Below, one piece after another: positions 39,112-48,827 of a stretch of DNA of 64,000 nt. Made by a program: the position numbers and the translations under genes. Numbering within the stretch: position 1 is the first letter of the stretch; every line of letters starts with the position of its first letter. Origin of the DNA: Marinobacterium_A aestuariivivens (GTDB lineage Bacteria > Pseudomonadota > Gammaproteobacteria > Pseudomonadales > Balneatricaceae); contig NZ_JBHSWE010000001.1 in NCBI RefSeq assembly GCF_042661465.1, positions 1,674,001 to 1,738,000 of the forward strand. The letters run 5' to 3'. The notes under the pieces were generated by a model that saw nothing but the letters and a program-made list of their open reading frames with translations, did no database searches and was not told where the DNA came from.

Positions 39112-40368
39112 TTACTTGTAGACCGGAAAGCGTGCACAGATATCGAGCACCTTGGCCTTGACCGCCTCGATGGTCTGCTCATTGTCGATATCGTCGAGCA
39201 CATCGCAGATCCAGTTGGCCAGATCGGTCACTTCGGCTTCCTTGAAGCCGCGACGGGTCACCGCCGGCGTGCCCAGGCGCAGGCCCGAGGTGACGAATGG
39301 CGAACGCGGATCGTTCGGTACGGCATTCTTGTTGACGGTGATGTTGGCACGGCCCAGCGCCGCATCCGCATCCTTGCCGGTGATGTCCTTCCTGATCAGG
39401 TCGACCAGGAAAAGATGGTCATCGGTGCCGCCGGAAACGATATCGATCCCGCGGTCGAGGAACACCTTGACCATCGCCTGGGCGTTTTTCACGACCTGCG
39501 CCTGGTATTCCTTCCACTCCGGCTCCAGCGCTTCCTTGAAGCAGACGGCCTTGGCCGCGATGATGTGCATCAGCGGGCCGCCCTGGGATTCCGGGAAGAC
39601 GGCGAAATTCAGTTTCTTCTGCAGCTCCTCGTCGGCGCGGGCCGAAAGGATCAGGCCGCCGCGCGGACCGCCCAGGGTCTTGTGGGTGGTGGTGGTGACG
39701 ACATCGGCAACACCCATTGGGCTCGGGTAGACGCCCGCCGCGACCAGACCGGCGATATGGGCCATATCGACGAACAGGTAGGCACCGACCTTGTCGGCGA
39801 TATCGCGGAAGCGCTGCCAGTCGATGACGCGGGAGTAAGCCGAGAAGCCGGCGACGATCATCTTCGGCTTGTGCTCCAGGGCCAGACGCTCGACTTCATC
39901 GTAATCGATCTCGCCGGTTTCCGGGTTCAGGCCGTACTGCACCGCATTGTAGATGCGACCGGAGAAGGAGACCGCCGCACCGTGCGTCAGGTGACCGCCA
40001 TGGGCCAGGCTCATGCCCAGCACGGTGTCGCCCGGCTTGCACAGCGCCATGTAGACGGCGGCGTTGGCCTGAGAGCCGGAGTGCGGCTGAACGTTGGCAT
40101 AGGTGGCACCGAACAGCTGCTTGGCACGTTCGATGGCCAGTTCCTCGACGATATCGACATATTCGCAGCCGCCATAGTAGCGCTTGTGGGGGTAGCCCTC
40201 GGCGTACTTGTTGGTCAGACCGGAGCCCTGGGCTTCCATCACCCGCGGGCTGGTGTAGTTCTCGGACGCGATCAGTTCGATGTGTTCTTCCTGGCGGCGC
40301 TCTTCCGCCTGCATCGCGGCCCAGAGATCCGGATCGAATCCGGCGATGGTCATCTCTTTGCTAAACAT
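39112..40368 (-). CDS. glyA: Serine hydroxymethyltransferase
   Basis: A 418-residue PLP enzyme converting serine to glycine with tetrahydrofolate. PLP lysine in VVTTTTHKTLGGPRGG, ELIASENYTS near the N-terminus, GGTDDHLFLVDL toward the C-terminus. Monocistronic with its own terminator. The 289 bp upstream hold only a partial repeat and no riboswitch that I could recognise. Confidence 0.98.
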   Translation of the reverse strand: MFSKEMTIAGFDPDLWAAMQAEERRQEEHIELIASENYTSPRVMEAQGSGLTNKYAEGYPHKRYYGGCEYVDIVEELAIERAKQLFGATYANVQPHSGSQANAAVYMALCKPGDTVLGMSLAHGGHLTHGAAVSFSGRIYNAVQYGLNPETGEIDYDEVERLALEHKPKMIVAGFSAYSRVIDWQRFRDIADKVGAYLFVDMAHIAGLVAAGVYPSPMGVADVVTTTTHKTLGGPRGGLILSARADEELQKKLNFAVFPESQGGPLMHIIAAKAVCFKEALEPEWKEYQAQVVKNAQAMVKVFLDRGIDIVSGGTDDHLFLVDLIRKDITGKDADAALGRANITVNKNAVPNDPRSPFVTSGLRLGTPAVTRRGFKEAEVTDLANWICDVLDDIDNEQTIEAVKAKVLDICARFPVYK

Positions 40369-40530
40369 ACTGTCCCCCGTCGCATTGCAAAGATTTCGGC
40401 GCGGCGATAAATCCCGAATACCGCAGCACCCTGGAAAAGGGCGCCATTATAGTCGAAAAGCCGGGAACGGCGCACTTGAAAGTGGATCACGGCAAATGGA
40501 GTGGAATTCACGACGGCGGCTGCTGCGAAA

Positions 40531-40574
40531 GCGGTGCGGTGCTCTTCGCTTCGCTTCGTTTACCGGCACCCTAC
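40531..40574. repeat. Partial copy of the GTAGGGTGC-ended element
   Basis: GCGGTGCGGTGC ... ACCGGCACCCTAC reproduces one end of the 123-bp elements at 42780 and 54637; the other end is absent. Confidence 0.6.
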
Positions 40575-40657
40575 CCATTTACCTCTTACTGCATTGGCCT
40601 TCGAGGAGGCTGATCGGCTAAAATTGCCGCCAACGCAGAACTGACAGGTCCTGATTA

Positions 40658-42315
40658 ATGGCTCAATACGTTTACTCGATGAACCGCGTCGGCAAGGTCG
40701 TGCCGCCCAAGCGTGAAATCCTCAAGGATATCTCCCTTTCCTTCTTCCCCGGGGCCAAGATCGGCGTCCTCGGCCTCAACGGCGCCGGCAAGTCCAGCCT
40801 GCTGCGCATCATGGCCGGCGTCGACAAGGACTACATCGGCGAAGCGCGGCCGATGCCGGGCATCAATGTCGGCTACCTGCCGCAGGAGCCGCAGCTCGAC
40901 GAGAATAAGACCGTGCGCGAGATCGTCGAGGAGGCGGTCGCCGACGTCAAGGCAGCCCTGGACGGCCTCGATGCCGTCTACGCCGCCTACGCCGAGCCGG
41001 ACGCCGACTTCGACGAACTGGCCAGGAAGCAGGCCGAGTTCGAGAACCTGATCCAGGCGAAGGATGGTCACAACCTGGAAAACACCCTCGAGCGTGCCGC
41101 CGACGCCCTGCGCCTGCCGGCCTGGGATGCCCAGGTGAAGCACCTCTCCGGCGGCGAGCGCCGCCGTGTCGCCCTCTGCCGGCTGCTGCTCGACAAGCCC
41201 GACATGCTGCTGCTGGACGAGCCGACCAACCACCTCGATGCCGAATCGGTGGCCTGGATCGAGCGCTTCCTGCAGGAATACCCGGGCACTGTCGTGGCGA
41301 TCACCCATGACCGCTACTTCCTCGACAATGCCGCCGGCTGGATTCTCGAGCTGGACCGCGGCCGCGGCATCCCGTACGAAGGCAACTATTCCTCCTGGCT
41401 GGAGCAGAAAGAGCACCGCCTGGAAATGGAAGCCAAGCAGGAAGCCGCCCACCACAAGGCCGTCGCCGCCGAGCTGGAGTGGGTGCGCCAGGGCCAGAAA
41501 GGCCGTCAGGCCAAATCCAAGGCACGCCTGAAGCAGTTCGAGGAGATGAACTCCCGCGAATTCCAGACCCGCAACGAGACCCGGAGATCTACATTCCGCC
41601 GGGTCCGCGCCTGGGCGACAAGGTCATCGACGCCAACGGCATCTCGAAGGCCTATGGCGACAAGGTGCTGTTCGAGGACCTGAGTTTCTCGATCCCGCCC
41701 GGCGCCATCGTCGGCATCATCGGCGGCAACGGTGCCGGCAAGTCGACGCTGTTCCGCATCATCGCCGGTGAAGAGCAGCCGGATGCAGGTACTGTCGAGC
41801 TGGGCTCCACCGTGCAGCTGGCCTACGTCAACCAGAACCGCGAGCTGAACGGCGACAAGACCGTCTTTGCCGAGATCTCCGACGGCCAGGACATCATCAC
41901 CGTCGGCAACTACCAGACACCGTCACGCGCCTACTGCGGCCGCTTCAACTTCAAGGGTTCCGATCAGCAGAAACTGGTCAAGGACCTGTCCGGCGGCGAG
42001 CGCAACCGCCTGCATATGGCCAAGCTGCTGAAGGAAGGCGGCAACGTGCTGCTGCTCGACGAACCGACCAACGATCTGGATATCGAGACGCTGCGTGCCC
42101 TCGAGGAAGCGCTGCTGGCGTTCCCGGGCTGCGCCGTGGTGATTTCCCATGACCGCTGGTTCCTCGACCGCATCTGTACCCACATGCTGGCGTACGAAGG
42201 CGAGTCGAAGGTGGAGTTCTTCGAGGGCAACTACACCGAGTACCAGGCGGATTACAAGCGCCGCTACGGCAAGGAGCACCAGCCCGAGCGCATCAAGTAC
42301 AAGCGGATCGCATAA
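40658..42315 (+). CDS. ettA: Energy-dependent translational throttle protein EttA, ABC-F (apparent frameshift)
   Basis: About 552 residues after repair (E. coli EttA 555). Two ABC domains: Walker A GLNGAGKSSLLR and GGNGAGKSTLFR, signature motifs LSGGERRRVALC and LSGGERNRLHMA, and an arm/linker between. It binds the ribosomal E site and couples translation to ATP level. Frame changes by -1 at the C run 41580-41582; adding one C gives NETPEIYIPPGPRLG. Confidence 0.94.
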
Positions 42316-42319
42316 AAGC

Positions 42320-42352
42320 GTGACGGGTGACGCGTAACGCGTCACCCGTCAC
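42320..42352. repeat. 33-bp near-perfect palindrome
   Basis: Arms GTGACGGGTGACGCGT (42320-42335) and ACGCGTCACCCGTCAC (42337-42352) around one A. It follows the ettA stop by 4 bp. Related ACGCGTAACGCGT/CACCCGT pieces occur at ~39047, ~54619 and 55172. No T run, so it is a repeat rather than a canonical terminator. Confidence 0.7.
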
Positions 42353-42414
42353 CGATGTACGAGCCATCGCTGTCTGTACTAAGATGCTCTGAGCCCCTCA
42401 CCGAGGATCCCGCC

Positions 42415-42783
42415 ATGGTGGAACAGAACGCAGAACGCCGCCGCTTTACCCGCATCCCCTTCGACGCCGAATCCGAACTGCACACGGCCAACGCCACCCT
42501 CATTGTCCAGCTGGCGGATATCTCGCTTCACGGGGTGCTGATCGAGTCGCAGAAACCGCTGTCCATTGCCCCTGGCGAAACGGCCGAACTGCGTATCTAC
42601 CTGAGCAGTGACGTCCTGATCCGCATGCCGGTCATACTGACCCACAGCAAGCCACCCGGTTACGGCTTTCGCGCCGGCGAAATGGACCTCGACAGCATCA
42701 GCCACCTGCGCCGGCTGGTGGAGCTGAACCTCGGCGACGAGTCGCTGCTCGAGCGGGAGTTGGATAATCTGGTGAGTGGGTAG
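42415..42783 (+). CDS. PilZ-domain c-di-GMP-binding protein
   Basis: A 122-residue single-domain protein. c-di-GMP signature RRRFTRIPF (RxxxR) and DISLHG (D/NxSxxG). ATG 42415 is chosen, preceded by GAGG, over an in-frame start at 42355. The TAG stop (42781-42783) is formed by the terminal GTAGGG of the repeat that follows. A likely effector for the two diguanylate cyclases elsewhere in the window. Confidence 0.92.
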   Translation: MVEQNAERRRFTRIPFDAESELHTANATLIVQLADISLHGVLIESQKPLSIAPGETAELRIYLSSDVLIRMPVILTHSKPPGYGFRAGEMDLDSISHLRRLVELNLGDESLLERELDNLVSG

Positions 42784-42902
42784 GGTGCTGCTGACCACCA
42801 TGGATGGTGGAAATCCTGAAAACGCAGGAGCAGTTTTCAGGGGAGTGCAACGAATCGCACCGAAAACGGCGGTGCGGTGCGCTTCGCTTACCAGCACCCT
42901 AC
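42780..42902 (+). repeat. 123-bp GTAGGGTGC-ended MITE-like element, copy 1
   Basis: Ends GTAGGGTGCTG and CAGCACCCTAC. The same element, also 123 bp and in opposite orientation, lies at 54637-54759. Both carry the two-hairpin GGAT/AGGAG module. Ends of the form TA-GGGTGC...GCACCC-TA resemble IS630/Tc1-type TA target sites; no transposase in the window. Confidence 0.85.
42795..42841 (+). promoter_or_regulatory. Two-hairpin module (ANGGAT hexaloop + GCAGGAGCR loop), instance 1
   Basis: H1: CCACC (42795-42799), loop ATGGAT, GGTGG (42806-42810). Linker AAAT. H2: CCTGAAAAC (42815-42823), loop GCAGGAGCA, GTTTTCAGG (42833-42841). It lies in the 3' UTR of the PilZ gene, sense strand. The H1 loop fits the ANGGAN hexaloop rule for CsrA/RsmA sites. 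Binding is hypothetical. Confidence 0.6.
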
Positions 42903-42908
42903 GTTCTT

Positions 42909-44288
42909 TCAAAGCGCATCGAGCGCTTCGGACAGGCGCGTAACCCCGATCACCTCCATCCCCTCGGGCGCGGTCTTGGGTACGTTGCCCTTCGGTACAA
43001 TGGCACGACGGAAACCGTGCTTGGCCGCTTCCCGGATACGCTCCTGACCGTTGGGCACCGGCCGGATCTCGCCGGACAGCCCCACTTCGCCGAACGCCAT
43101 CAGGTCCTGCGCCAGCGGCCGGTCGCGATAGCTCGAGACCACGGCCAGCAGCAGCGCCAGATCCGCACCGGTCTCCAGTACCTTGACGCCACCGACGACG
43201 TTGACGAAAACATCCTGGTCGCCGGTATGGAGACCGCCGTGGCGGTGCAGCACCGCCAGCAGCATCGCCAGACGGTTGTGCTCCAGACCGACCGCGACCC
43301 GGCGCGGGTTGTTCATGTGACTCTGATCCACCAGCGCCTGCAGCTCCACCAGCAGCGGCCGGGTACCCTCCCAGACCACCATCACCACGCTGCCGGGACT
43401 CGGCTCCTCGGCACGGCTGAGGAAAATGGAACTGGGGTTCTTCACTTCGCGCAGGCCATTCTCCAGCATCGCGAAAACACCGAGTTCGTTGACCGCGCCG
43501 AAGCGGTTCTTGTGGGATCTGAGGGTGCGGAAGCGGCTGTCGGACGAACCTTCGAGTTGCAGCGAACAGTCGATCATGTGCTCCAGCACCTTGGGACCGG
43601 CCAGGGTGCCGTCCTTGGTGACATGGCCGACCAGCAGCAGTACCGTGCCGGTCTGCTTGGCGAAGCGGGTCAGGTAGGCGGCGGTTTCGCGCACCTGGGC
43701 CACCGAGCCCGGCGCCGACTGCACATCGGCGATATGCATCACCTGGATGGAGTCGATCACCATCAGCTTGGGCTGCAGCTGCTGAGCCGTGGCGCAGATC
43801 GTCTCGACCGCGGTCTCGGAGAGCATTTTCAGGCTGCCGGCATCGAGCCCGAGCCGCCGCGCCCGCATCGCCACCTGCTGCAGCGACTCCTCGCCGGTGA
43901 CATAGAGCGCCGGTTTTTGCGCCGCCAGGTGACACATCACCTGCAGCAGCAGGGTACTCTTGCCGGCCCCGGGATGGCCACCGATCAGGATCGCAGAGCC
44001 CGGCACCAGGCCGCCGCCCAGCACCCGGTCAAGCTCCTGGGTACCGGTGGAGAACCGCGGCATCTCGCCCAGCTCGACCTCGGCCAGGCTCACCACCCGG
44101 CCCTGAGTGCCGGTCTGGGCGCCGGCATAACCCTCGAAGCGGGCCGCGCGCGCGCCGCCGCCGGCGGCTGCCGCCAGCCGCACCTCGGTCAGGGAATTCC
44201 AGCAGCCGCAAGCGCTGCACTGCCCCTGCCACTTGCTGTAGTCGGCGCCACAGTCGTTGCACACATAGGCGGTCTTGGCCTTGGCCAT
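42909..44288 (-). CDS. radA: DNA repair protein RadA
   Basis: A 459-residue RecA-like branch-migration ATPase. N-terminal C4 zinc finger (CNDCGADYSKWQGQCSACG), Walker A GGHPGAGKSTLL, RadA motif KNRFG, and a Lon-like C-terminal domain. ATG 44288 chosen at MAKAKTAYVC; an upstream in-frame start at 44351 adds unconserved sequence. Confidence 0.96.
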   Translation of the reverse strand: MAKAKTAYVCNDCGADYSKWQGQCSACGCWNSLTEVRLAAAAGGGARAARFEGYAGAQTGTQGRVVSLAEVELGEMPRFSTGTQELDRVLGGGLVPGSAILIGGHPGAGKSTLLLQVMCHLAAQKPALYVTGEESLQQVAMRARRLGLDAGSLKMLSETAVETICATAQQLQPKLMVIDSIQVMHIADVQSAPGSVAQVRETAAYLTRFAKQTGTVLLLVGHVTKDGTLAGPKVLEHMIDCSLQLEGSSDSRFRTLRSHKNRFGAVNELGVFAMLENGLREVKNPSSIFLSRAEEPSPGSVVMVVWEGTRPLLVELQALVDQSHMNNPRRVAVGLEHNRLAMLLAVLHRHGGLHTGDQDVFVNVVGGVKVLETGADLALLLAVVSSYRDRPLAQDLMAFGEVGLSGEIRPVPNGQERIREAAKHGFRRAIVPKGNVPKTAPEGMEVIGVTRLSEALDAL

Positions 44289-44420
44289 CGCGGAATCCTC
44301 TGCATCGGCGGATAGGCTGCGCATTCTAGCCCAATGACCGGAGTTGCCCAAACAGGCTTTCTTTTCCGACCCCAGTCTCTAGAATCAGACGTCAAACAAA
44401 ACGCACACAAGGACAATGCA

Positions 44421-45696
44421 ATGAAACTGGAAACGATTGCGGTGCATGGCGGCTATCAGCCGGATCCCACGACCAAGGCGGTTGCCGTGCCGATCTACCA
44501 GACCACCTCCTATGCATTCGACAACGCCCAGCATGGCGCGGACCTGTTCGACCTCAAGGTGCAGGGCAATATCTACACCCGCATCATGAATCCCACCACC
44601 GACGTGCTGGAGAAGCGCGCGGCGGAGCTGGAAGGCGGTATCGCCGCGCTGGCGGTGGCCTCCGGCATGGCGGCCATCACCTACTGCATCCAGACCCTGG
44701 CGGAGACCGGCGACAATATCCTCTCCACCAGCGAGCTGTATGGCGGCACCTACAACCTCTTCGCCCATACACTGCCGCGCCAGGGGTCGAGGTTCGCTTC
44801 ATCGACAAGAACGACTTCGCCGGCATCGAGGCCCGCATCGACGACCGCACCCGCGCGCTCTACTGCGAAAGCGTCGGAAACCCGTCCGGCAGCATCGCCG
44901 ATATCGAAAAGCTCGCGGAACTGGCACACCGCCATGGCATTCCGCTGATCGTCGACAACACCGTACCGACTCCGGTTCTGTGGCGGCCGATCGAGCAGGG
45001 TGCCGACATCGTCGTGCAGTCCGCCACCAAGTACATCGGCGGCCACGGCAACAGCATCGGCGGCATCATCATCGACAGCGGCAACTTCCCTGGGCCGATC
45101 ACAAGGACCGCTTTCCGCTGCTGAACGAGCCGGACGTCTCCTACCACGGCGTGGTCTATACCGAAGCCTTCGGGCCCGCGGCCTTCATCGGCCGCTGCCG
45201 CGTGGTACCGCTGCGCAACATGGGTGCTGCCCTGTCGCCGATGAACGCCTTCCTGCTGCTGCAGGGCATGGAAACCCTGTCGCTGCGCATGGAACGGATC
45301 TGCGACAATGCGCTGAAGGTCGCCCGATTCCTGGAGGGGCACGAGGCGGTCAGCTGGGTCAGCTACGCGGGGCTCGAAAGCCACAAGGATCACGCCCTGG
45401 CCCGGAAATACATGCAGGGGCGCGCCTCCGGCATCCTCAGCTTCGGCCTGCACAGCGGTCGCGAGGGCACCCGACGTTTCTACGATGCGCTGAACATCTT
45501 CGTGCGGCTGGTGAATATCGGCGATTGCCGTTCGCTGGCTTCGATCCCGGCGGAAACCACCCACCGTCAGCTCAACGAAGAGGAGCTCAAGTCCGCCGGC
45601 GTGAAGCCGGAAACGGTGCGGCTGTCGGTCGGTATCGAGCATATCGACGACCTGATCGAGGACCTCGGGCAGGCACTGGCGAAAGCAGTGGCTTAA
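44421..45696 (+). CDS. metY: O-acetylhomoserine sulfhydrylase (two apparent frameshifts)
   Basis: About 425 residues after repair, the MetY length. PLP lysine in SATKYIGGHG; N-terminus METIAVHGGYQPD-like (MKLETIAVHGG). It makes homocysteine from O-acetylhomoserine and sulfide. Frame changes at the G run 44783-44786 and C run 45088-45090; adding one base to each gives RQGVEVRFIDKNDF and SGNFPWADHKDRF. MetZ is an alternative, but length and C-terminus favour MetY. Confidence 0.88.
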
Positions 45697-45702
45697 AGGA
45701 AG

Positions 45703-45728
45703 GCAAAGGGCCCCGCGGGGCCCTTTGC
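45703..45728. terminator. Shared bidirectional hairpin between metY and carbonic anhydrase
   Basis: GCAAAGGGCCCCG with CGGGGCCCTTTGC, a perfect 26-bp palindrome between the convergent stops of metY (45696) and the carbonic anhydrase gene (45732). T runs are short, so strength is uncertain. Confidence 0.65.
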
Positions 45729-45731
45729 GAA

Positions 45732-46394
45732 TCAGGCGCGTTGCTTTGCCGCGATGGACGCGACCGCTTCCTGATACTGGCTGCCGATCTCGTCGGCACT
45801 GCTGACACAGAAGTTCAGGTCCCGCAGCTCGCCGTTGTCCAGGCCGTAGATCCAAGCATGGATGGCCAGTTCCTGGCCGTTGCTCCAGGCTTCCTGCACC
45901 ATGGTGGTGTTGCAGACGTTGCTGGCCTGCTCGATCACGTTCAGCTCGCAGAGCCTGTCGAGCATGAAGGCCTCGTCATCCTGCCACTGCTCGAGTATCT
46001 CACGATGCTTGAAGTAGACATCGCGGACATGTCGCAGCCAGTTGTCGATCAGGCCCAGATGGGTCGGACCCAGCGATGCCTTGACGCCGCCGCAACCGTA
46101 ATGGCCGACCACCATCACATGCTTCACTTTCAGGACCCGCACCGCATACTGCAGCACCGACAGGCAGTTCATGTCGGTGTGTATCACCAGATTGGAGACA
46201 TTGCGGTGCACGAAGACATCACCGGGCAGCAGGCCGATGATCTCGTTGGCGGGCACGCGACTGTCGGAACAGCCGATCCAGAGATACTCCGGCGCCTGCT
46301 GCTTGGCCAGAGTCGGGAAGAATTCCGGATTGAGCCGGGAAATGCGTTCCGACCAGGCCCGGTTCTGTTCGAACAGTTTTTCTAGTTTCTTCAT
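45732..46394 (-). CDS. can: Beta-class carbonic anhydrase
   Basis: A 220-residue zinc enzyme interconverting CO2 and bicarbonate. Zinc/active-site motifs CSDSRVPAN and HYGCGGVKA. Close to E. coli Can in length and order. Its bicarbonate could also serve cyanase (inference). Confidence 0.96.
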   Translation of the reverse strand: MKKLEKLFEQNRAWSERISRLNPEFFPTLAKQQAPEYLWIGCSDSRVPANEIIGLLPGDVFVHRNVSNLVIHTDMNCLSVLQYAVRVLKVKHVMVVGHYGCGGVKASLGPTHLGLIDNWLRHVRDVYFKHREILEQWQDDEAFMLDRLCELNVIEQASNVCNTTMVQEAWSNGQELAIHAWIYGLDNGELRDLNFCVSSADEIGSQYQEAVASIAAKQRA

Positions 46395-46446
46395 CTTGTC
46401 TACCGCTTAACCCAAAGTCCGAATAGTAGAAAGTGGCAAGCAGGCC

Positions 46447-46472
46447 ATTCGCCCGGTGACCGGGCTCCTACA
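46447..46472. repeat. Single REP-like unit
   Basis: ATTCGCCCGG-TGA-CCGGGCTCCTACA, the inverted form of the unit paired at 24742-24803. Confidence 0.7.
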
Positions 46473-46526
46473 ATACTTGCGGATCCTGTGGAAGCCCACT
46501 CCGTGGGCGAACAGGCCTTTACACAT

Positions 46527-47593
46527 TCACTGCTGATGATACTTCGCACTCAGCTCGTGGACGGCATCGACGAAGACCCGCGCATGCTCGGGATCGGCAT
46601 ACTGGTGGATGCCATGACCCAGGTTGAAGACATGACCGTTTCCGGGCCCGAAACCGGCCAGAATCGCTTCGACCTCGGCACGAATGCGCTCGGAGGGCGC
46701 ATAGAGCACCGACGGGTCCATATTGCCCTGCAGCGCGACCCGGTCGCCGACGCGGCGGCGGGCATCGCCGATATCGGTGGTCCAGTCCAGCCCCAGCGCA
46801 TCGGCGCCGGTATCGGCGATCGCCTCGAGCCACTGCCCGCCGTTCTTGGTGAACAGGATCACCGGCACACGGCGTCCTTCATGTTCGCGGATCAGGCCGG
46901 CACAGATCTGCTGCATGTATTTGAGGGAGAATTCCCGATACATGGGACCGCTGAGCACCCCGCCCCAGGTATCGAAGATCTGCACCGCCTGGGCACCGGC
47001 ACGGATCTGCTCGTTGAGGTAGGTGGTGACCGACTGCGCCAGTTTGTCGAGCAGTGCATGCAGCACCTCCGGAGTGGCGTACATCATCTGCTTGATATGA
47101 CGGAAGTCCTTGCTCGAGCCGCCTTCGACCATATAGGTGGCGAGCGTCCAGGGCTGCCGGAGAAGCCGATCAGCGGTACGCGACCTGACAGGGCGCCACG
47201 AATTTCCCGTACCGCCGCCATGACGTAATCGAGGTCGGAGGCCGCATCCGGCACCGGCAGTGCCGCCACATCGGCTTCGGTACGGATGATCTTGCGAAAC
47301 CGCGGCCCTTCGCCGGCTTCGAAATAGAGCCCCAGACCCATCGCATCGGGTATGGTGAGGATGTCGGAGAACAGGATGGCCGCATCCAGATCGAAGCGTT
47401 CCAGCGGCTGCAGCGTCACTTCGCAGGCCAGCTCGCGGTTCTTGCACAGGCTCAGGAAATCGCCCGCCTGGGCCCGGGTTGCCCGGTATTCCGGCAGGTA
47501 GCGCCCGGCCTGACGCATCATCCATACGGGGGTCACATCCACCGGTTGGCGCAACAGCGCGCGCAGAAAACGATCGTTTTTCAGTTCAGCCAT
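46527..47593 (-). CDS. hemE: Uroporphyrinogen decarboxylase (apparent frameshift)
   Basis: About 355 residues after repair (E. coli 354). RQAGRYLPEYR near the N-terminus, GFSGSPWTLATYM, GVLSGPMYREFSLKYM, NLGHGIHQ near the C-terminus. Frame changes by -1 at the G run 47151-47153 (gene CCC). Start 47593 (MAELKNDRF) fits family N-termini; an in-frame ATG at 47617 is possible, and neither has a strong ribosome site. Confidence 0.93.
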
Positions 47594-47699
47594 CAGACTC
47601 AGCCATTGGTTAGCCATTAAAAGAATCGCGCCATTTTAACTTTTTCCCCGCACAATTGCGCCTCAGTCTGCACGCGCCTGACGAAAGTCTGCAGGGGAG

Positions 47700-47727
47700 T
47701 TGTAGGCCGTCGAGGCACCGGTATAAT
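47700..47727 (+). promoter_or_regulatory. Sigma70 promoter of the AraC-type regulator gene
   Basis: TTGTAG (47700-47705), 16-bp spacer, perfect TATAAT (47722-47727). Predicted start ~47734, about 50 bp before the ATG. Confidence 0.65.
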
Positions 47728-47736
47728 AGATCGAAT

Positions 47737-47759
47737 ACTGATCAGCAAAGGTGATCAGT
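47737..47759. promoter_or_regulatory. Perfect inverted repeat downstream of the -10
   Basis: ACTGATCA (47737-47744) and TGATCAGT (47752-47759) around 7 bp, just after the predicted transcript start. It could be an operator (blocking or autoregulation) or a 5' UTR hairpin. Confidence 0.5.
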
Positions 47760-47783
47760 GCCTTTGCGGGTACTATTCGATTC

Positions 47784-48560
47784 ATGTCCATGGTCAAAAC
47801 CGCCGACATCCTGACGCTGCCCGACAGCGCCCATACGCACGATCACAACTATCACCAACTGGTACTGGGGCTCGAGGGCGACACCGCCTTCGAACTCGAG
47901 GGCCTGGGTCAGCGGGTCGGACCGGGCACCGGCTGCCTGGTACCCTCGTCCACCGCCCACGCCTTCTGCGGCATTGGGCGCAACAGCATCCTGGTGGTCA
48001 ACCTCGCGATGAAGCCGGCCGGCAACCGTGAAGAGCGCGAGCGCATCAACCGACTGTTCGACCAGGCCAGCTATTTCGACATGAGCAGCCACCTGCAGGT
48101 GCTGGCCAGCGCGGTAAGCCGCGAAATCCGCCAGTTCCCGGACGACCCCATGCTGGCGCAGGCCTGCAGCAACATGCTGCTGTGTACCCTCGGCAACCAT
48201 CTGTCGCTGAAACAACCCTGCCGCAAACCGGGCATGATCGATCTCGAACTGATCGACGACTTCATCCGCGTCAATCTGCAGCGCAAGATCAGCGTCGCCC
48301 ACCTCGCCAGCCTCGCCTGCCTCAGCAGCAGTCAGTTCCATGAACTGTTCAAGCGCCAGACCGGCATGACGCCGCACCAGCACCTCCTCGAGAAACGCCT
48401 GAGCGCCGCCCACGACCTGCTCGAACAGGGGCACCCGGTGGCCCGGGTCATCGAGCTGTGCGGCTTCGCCAATCAGAGCGCCTTTACCCATGCCTTCCGC
48501 CGCCGCTTCGGCATCACCCCGGCCCGCTATCGCCAGCAGGCCGCGCTGACCTGCGATTAA
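47784..48560 (+). CDS. AraC-family regulator, PruR-like activator of proline catabolism
   Basis: About 258 residues from MSMVKTADIL. N-terminal cupin-like sensor (HTHDHNYHQLVLGLEG) and C-terminal double HTH (KISVAHLASLACLSSSQFHELF; VIELCGFANQSAFTHAFRRRFG). It sits immediately upstream of putA in the same direction, as Pseudomonas PruR does near putAP. PutA here lacks the N-terminal ribbon-helix-helix repressor domain, so an external regulator is expected. Confidence 0.88.
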   Translation: MSMVKTADILTLPDSAHTHDHNYHQLVLGLEGDTAFELEGLGQRVGPGTGCLVPSSTAHAFCGIGRNSILVVNLAMKPAGNREERERINRLFDQASYFDMSSHLQVLASAVSREIRQFPDDPMLAQACSNMLLCTLGNHLSLKQPCRKPGMIDLELIDDFIRVNLQRKISVAHLASLACLSSSQFHELFKRQTGMTPHQHLLEKRLSAAHDLLEQGHPVARVIELCGFANQSAFTHAFRRRFGITPARYRQQAALTCD

Positions 48561-48591
48561 GCCCCGGGAAGTCTCGGGCTGCCTACGCAAG

Positions 48592-48616
48592 CCGGAGTTT
48601 TCGACAAAAACTCCGG
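48592..48616. terminator. Hairpin after the AraC-type gene
   Basis: CCGGAGTTTT (48592-48601) pairs perfectly with AAAACTCCGG (48607-48616), loop CGACA. No T run follows, so termination is weak or factor-dependent. The remaining 210 bp to putA hold a second imperfect hairpin (48694-48721) and presumably the putA promoter. Confidence 0.45.
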
Positions 48617-48827
48617 AAATATCGGCAAGACCTCCGCGGGAACTGTCACTAAAGTGTCAGGATTCACCGATGCGCCCGGTAAACCCCATGCTGCCGGAAG
48701 CCCGGAAAACGGCTTTCGGCCACAGTGATTCAGCCAGCCCCTTCTCGATGCACTAAGCTGACGTAATCACCGGCTCCCGTAAACCGACGCCCGTCCTTCA
48801 ACTACAGGACCCCGAGGTACGCTGATC

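Noticed and set aside
46470..46482. ACAATACTTG shared by 19090 and 46470 as a new repeat
   Set aside because: Only about ten bases are shared and both lie beside known repeats. Too short to claim.
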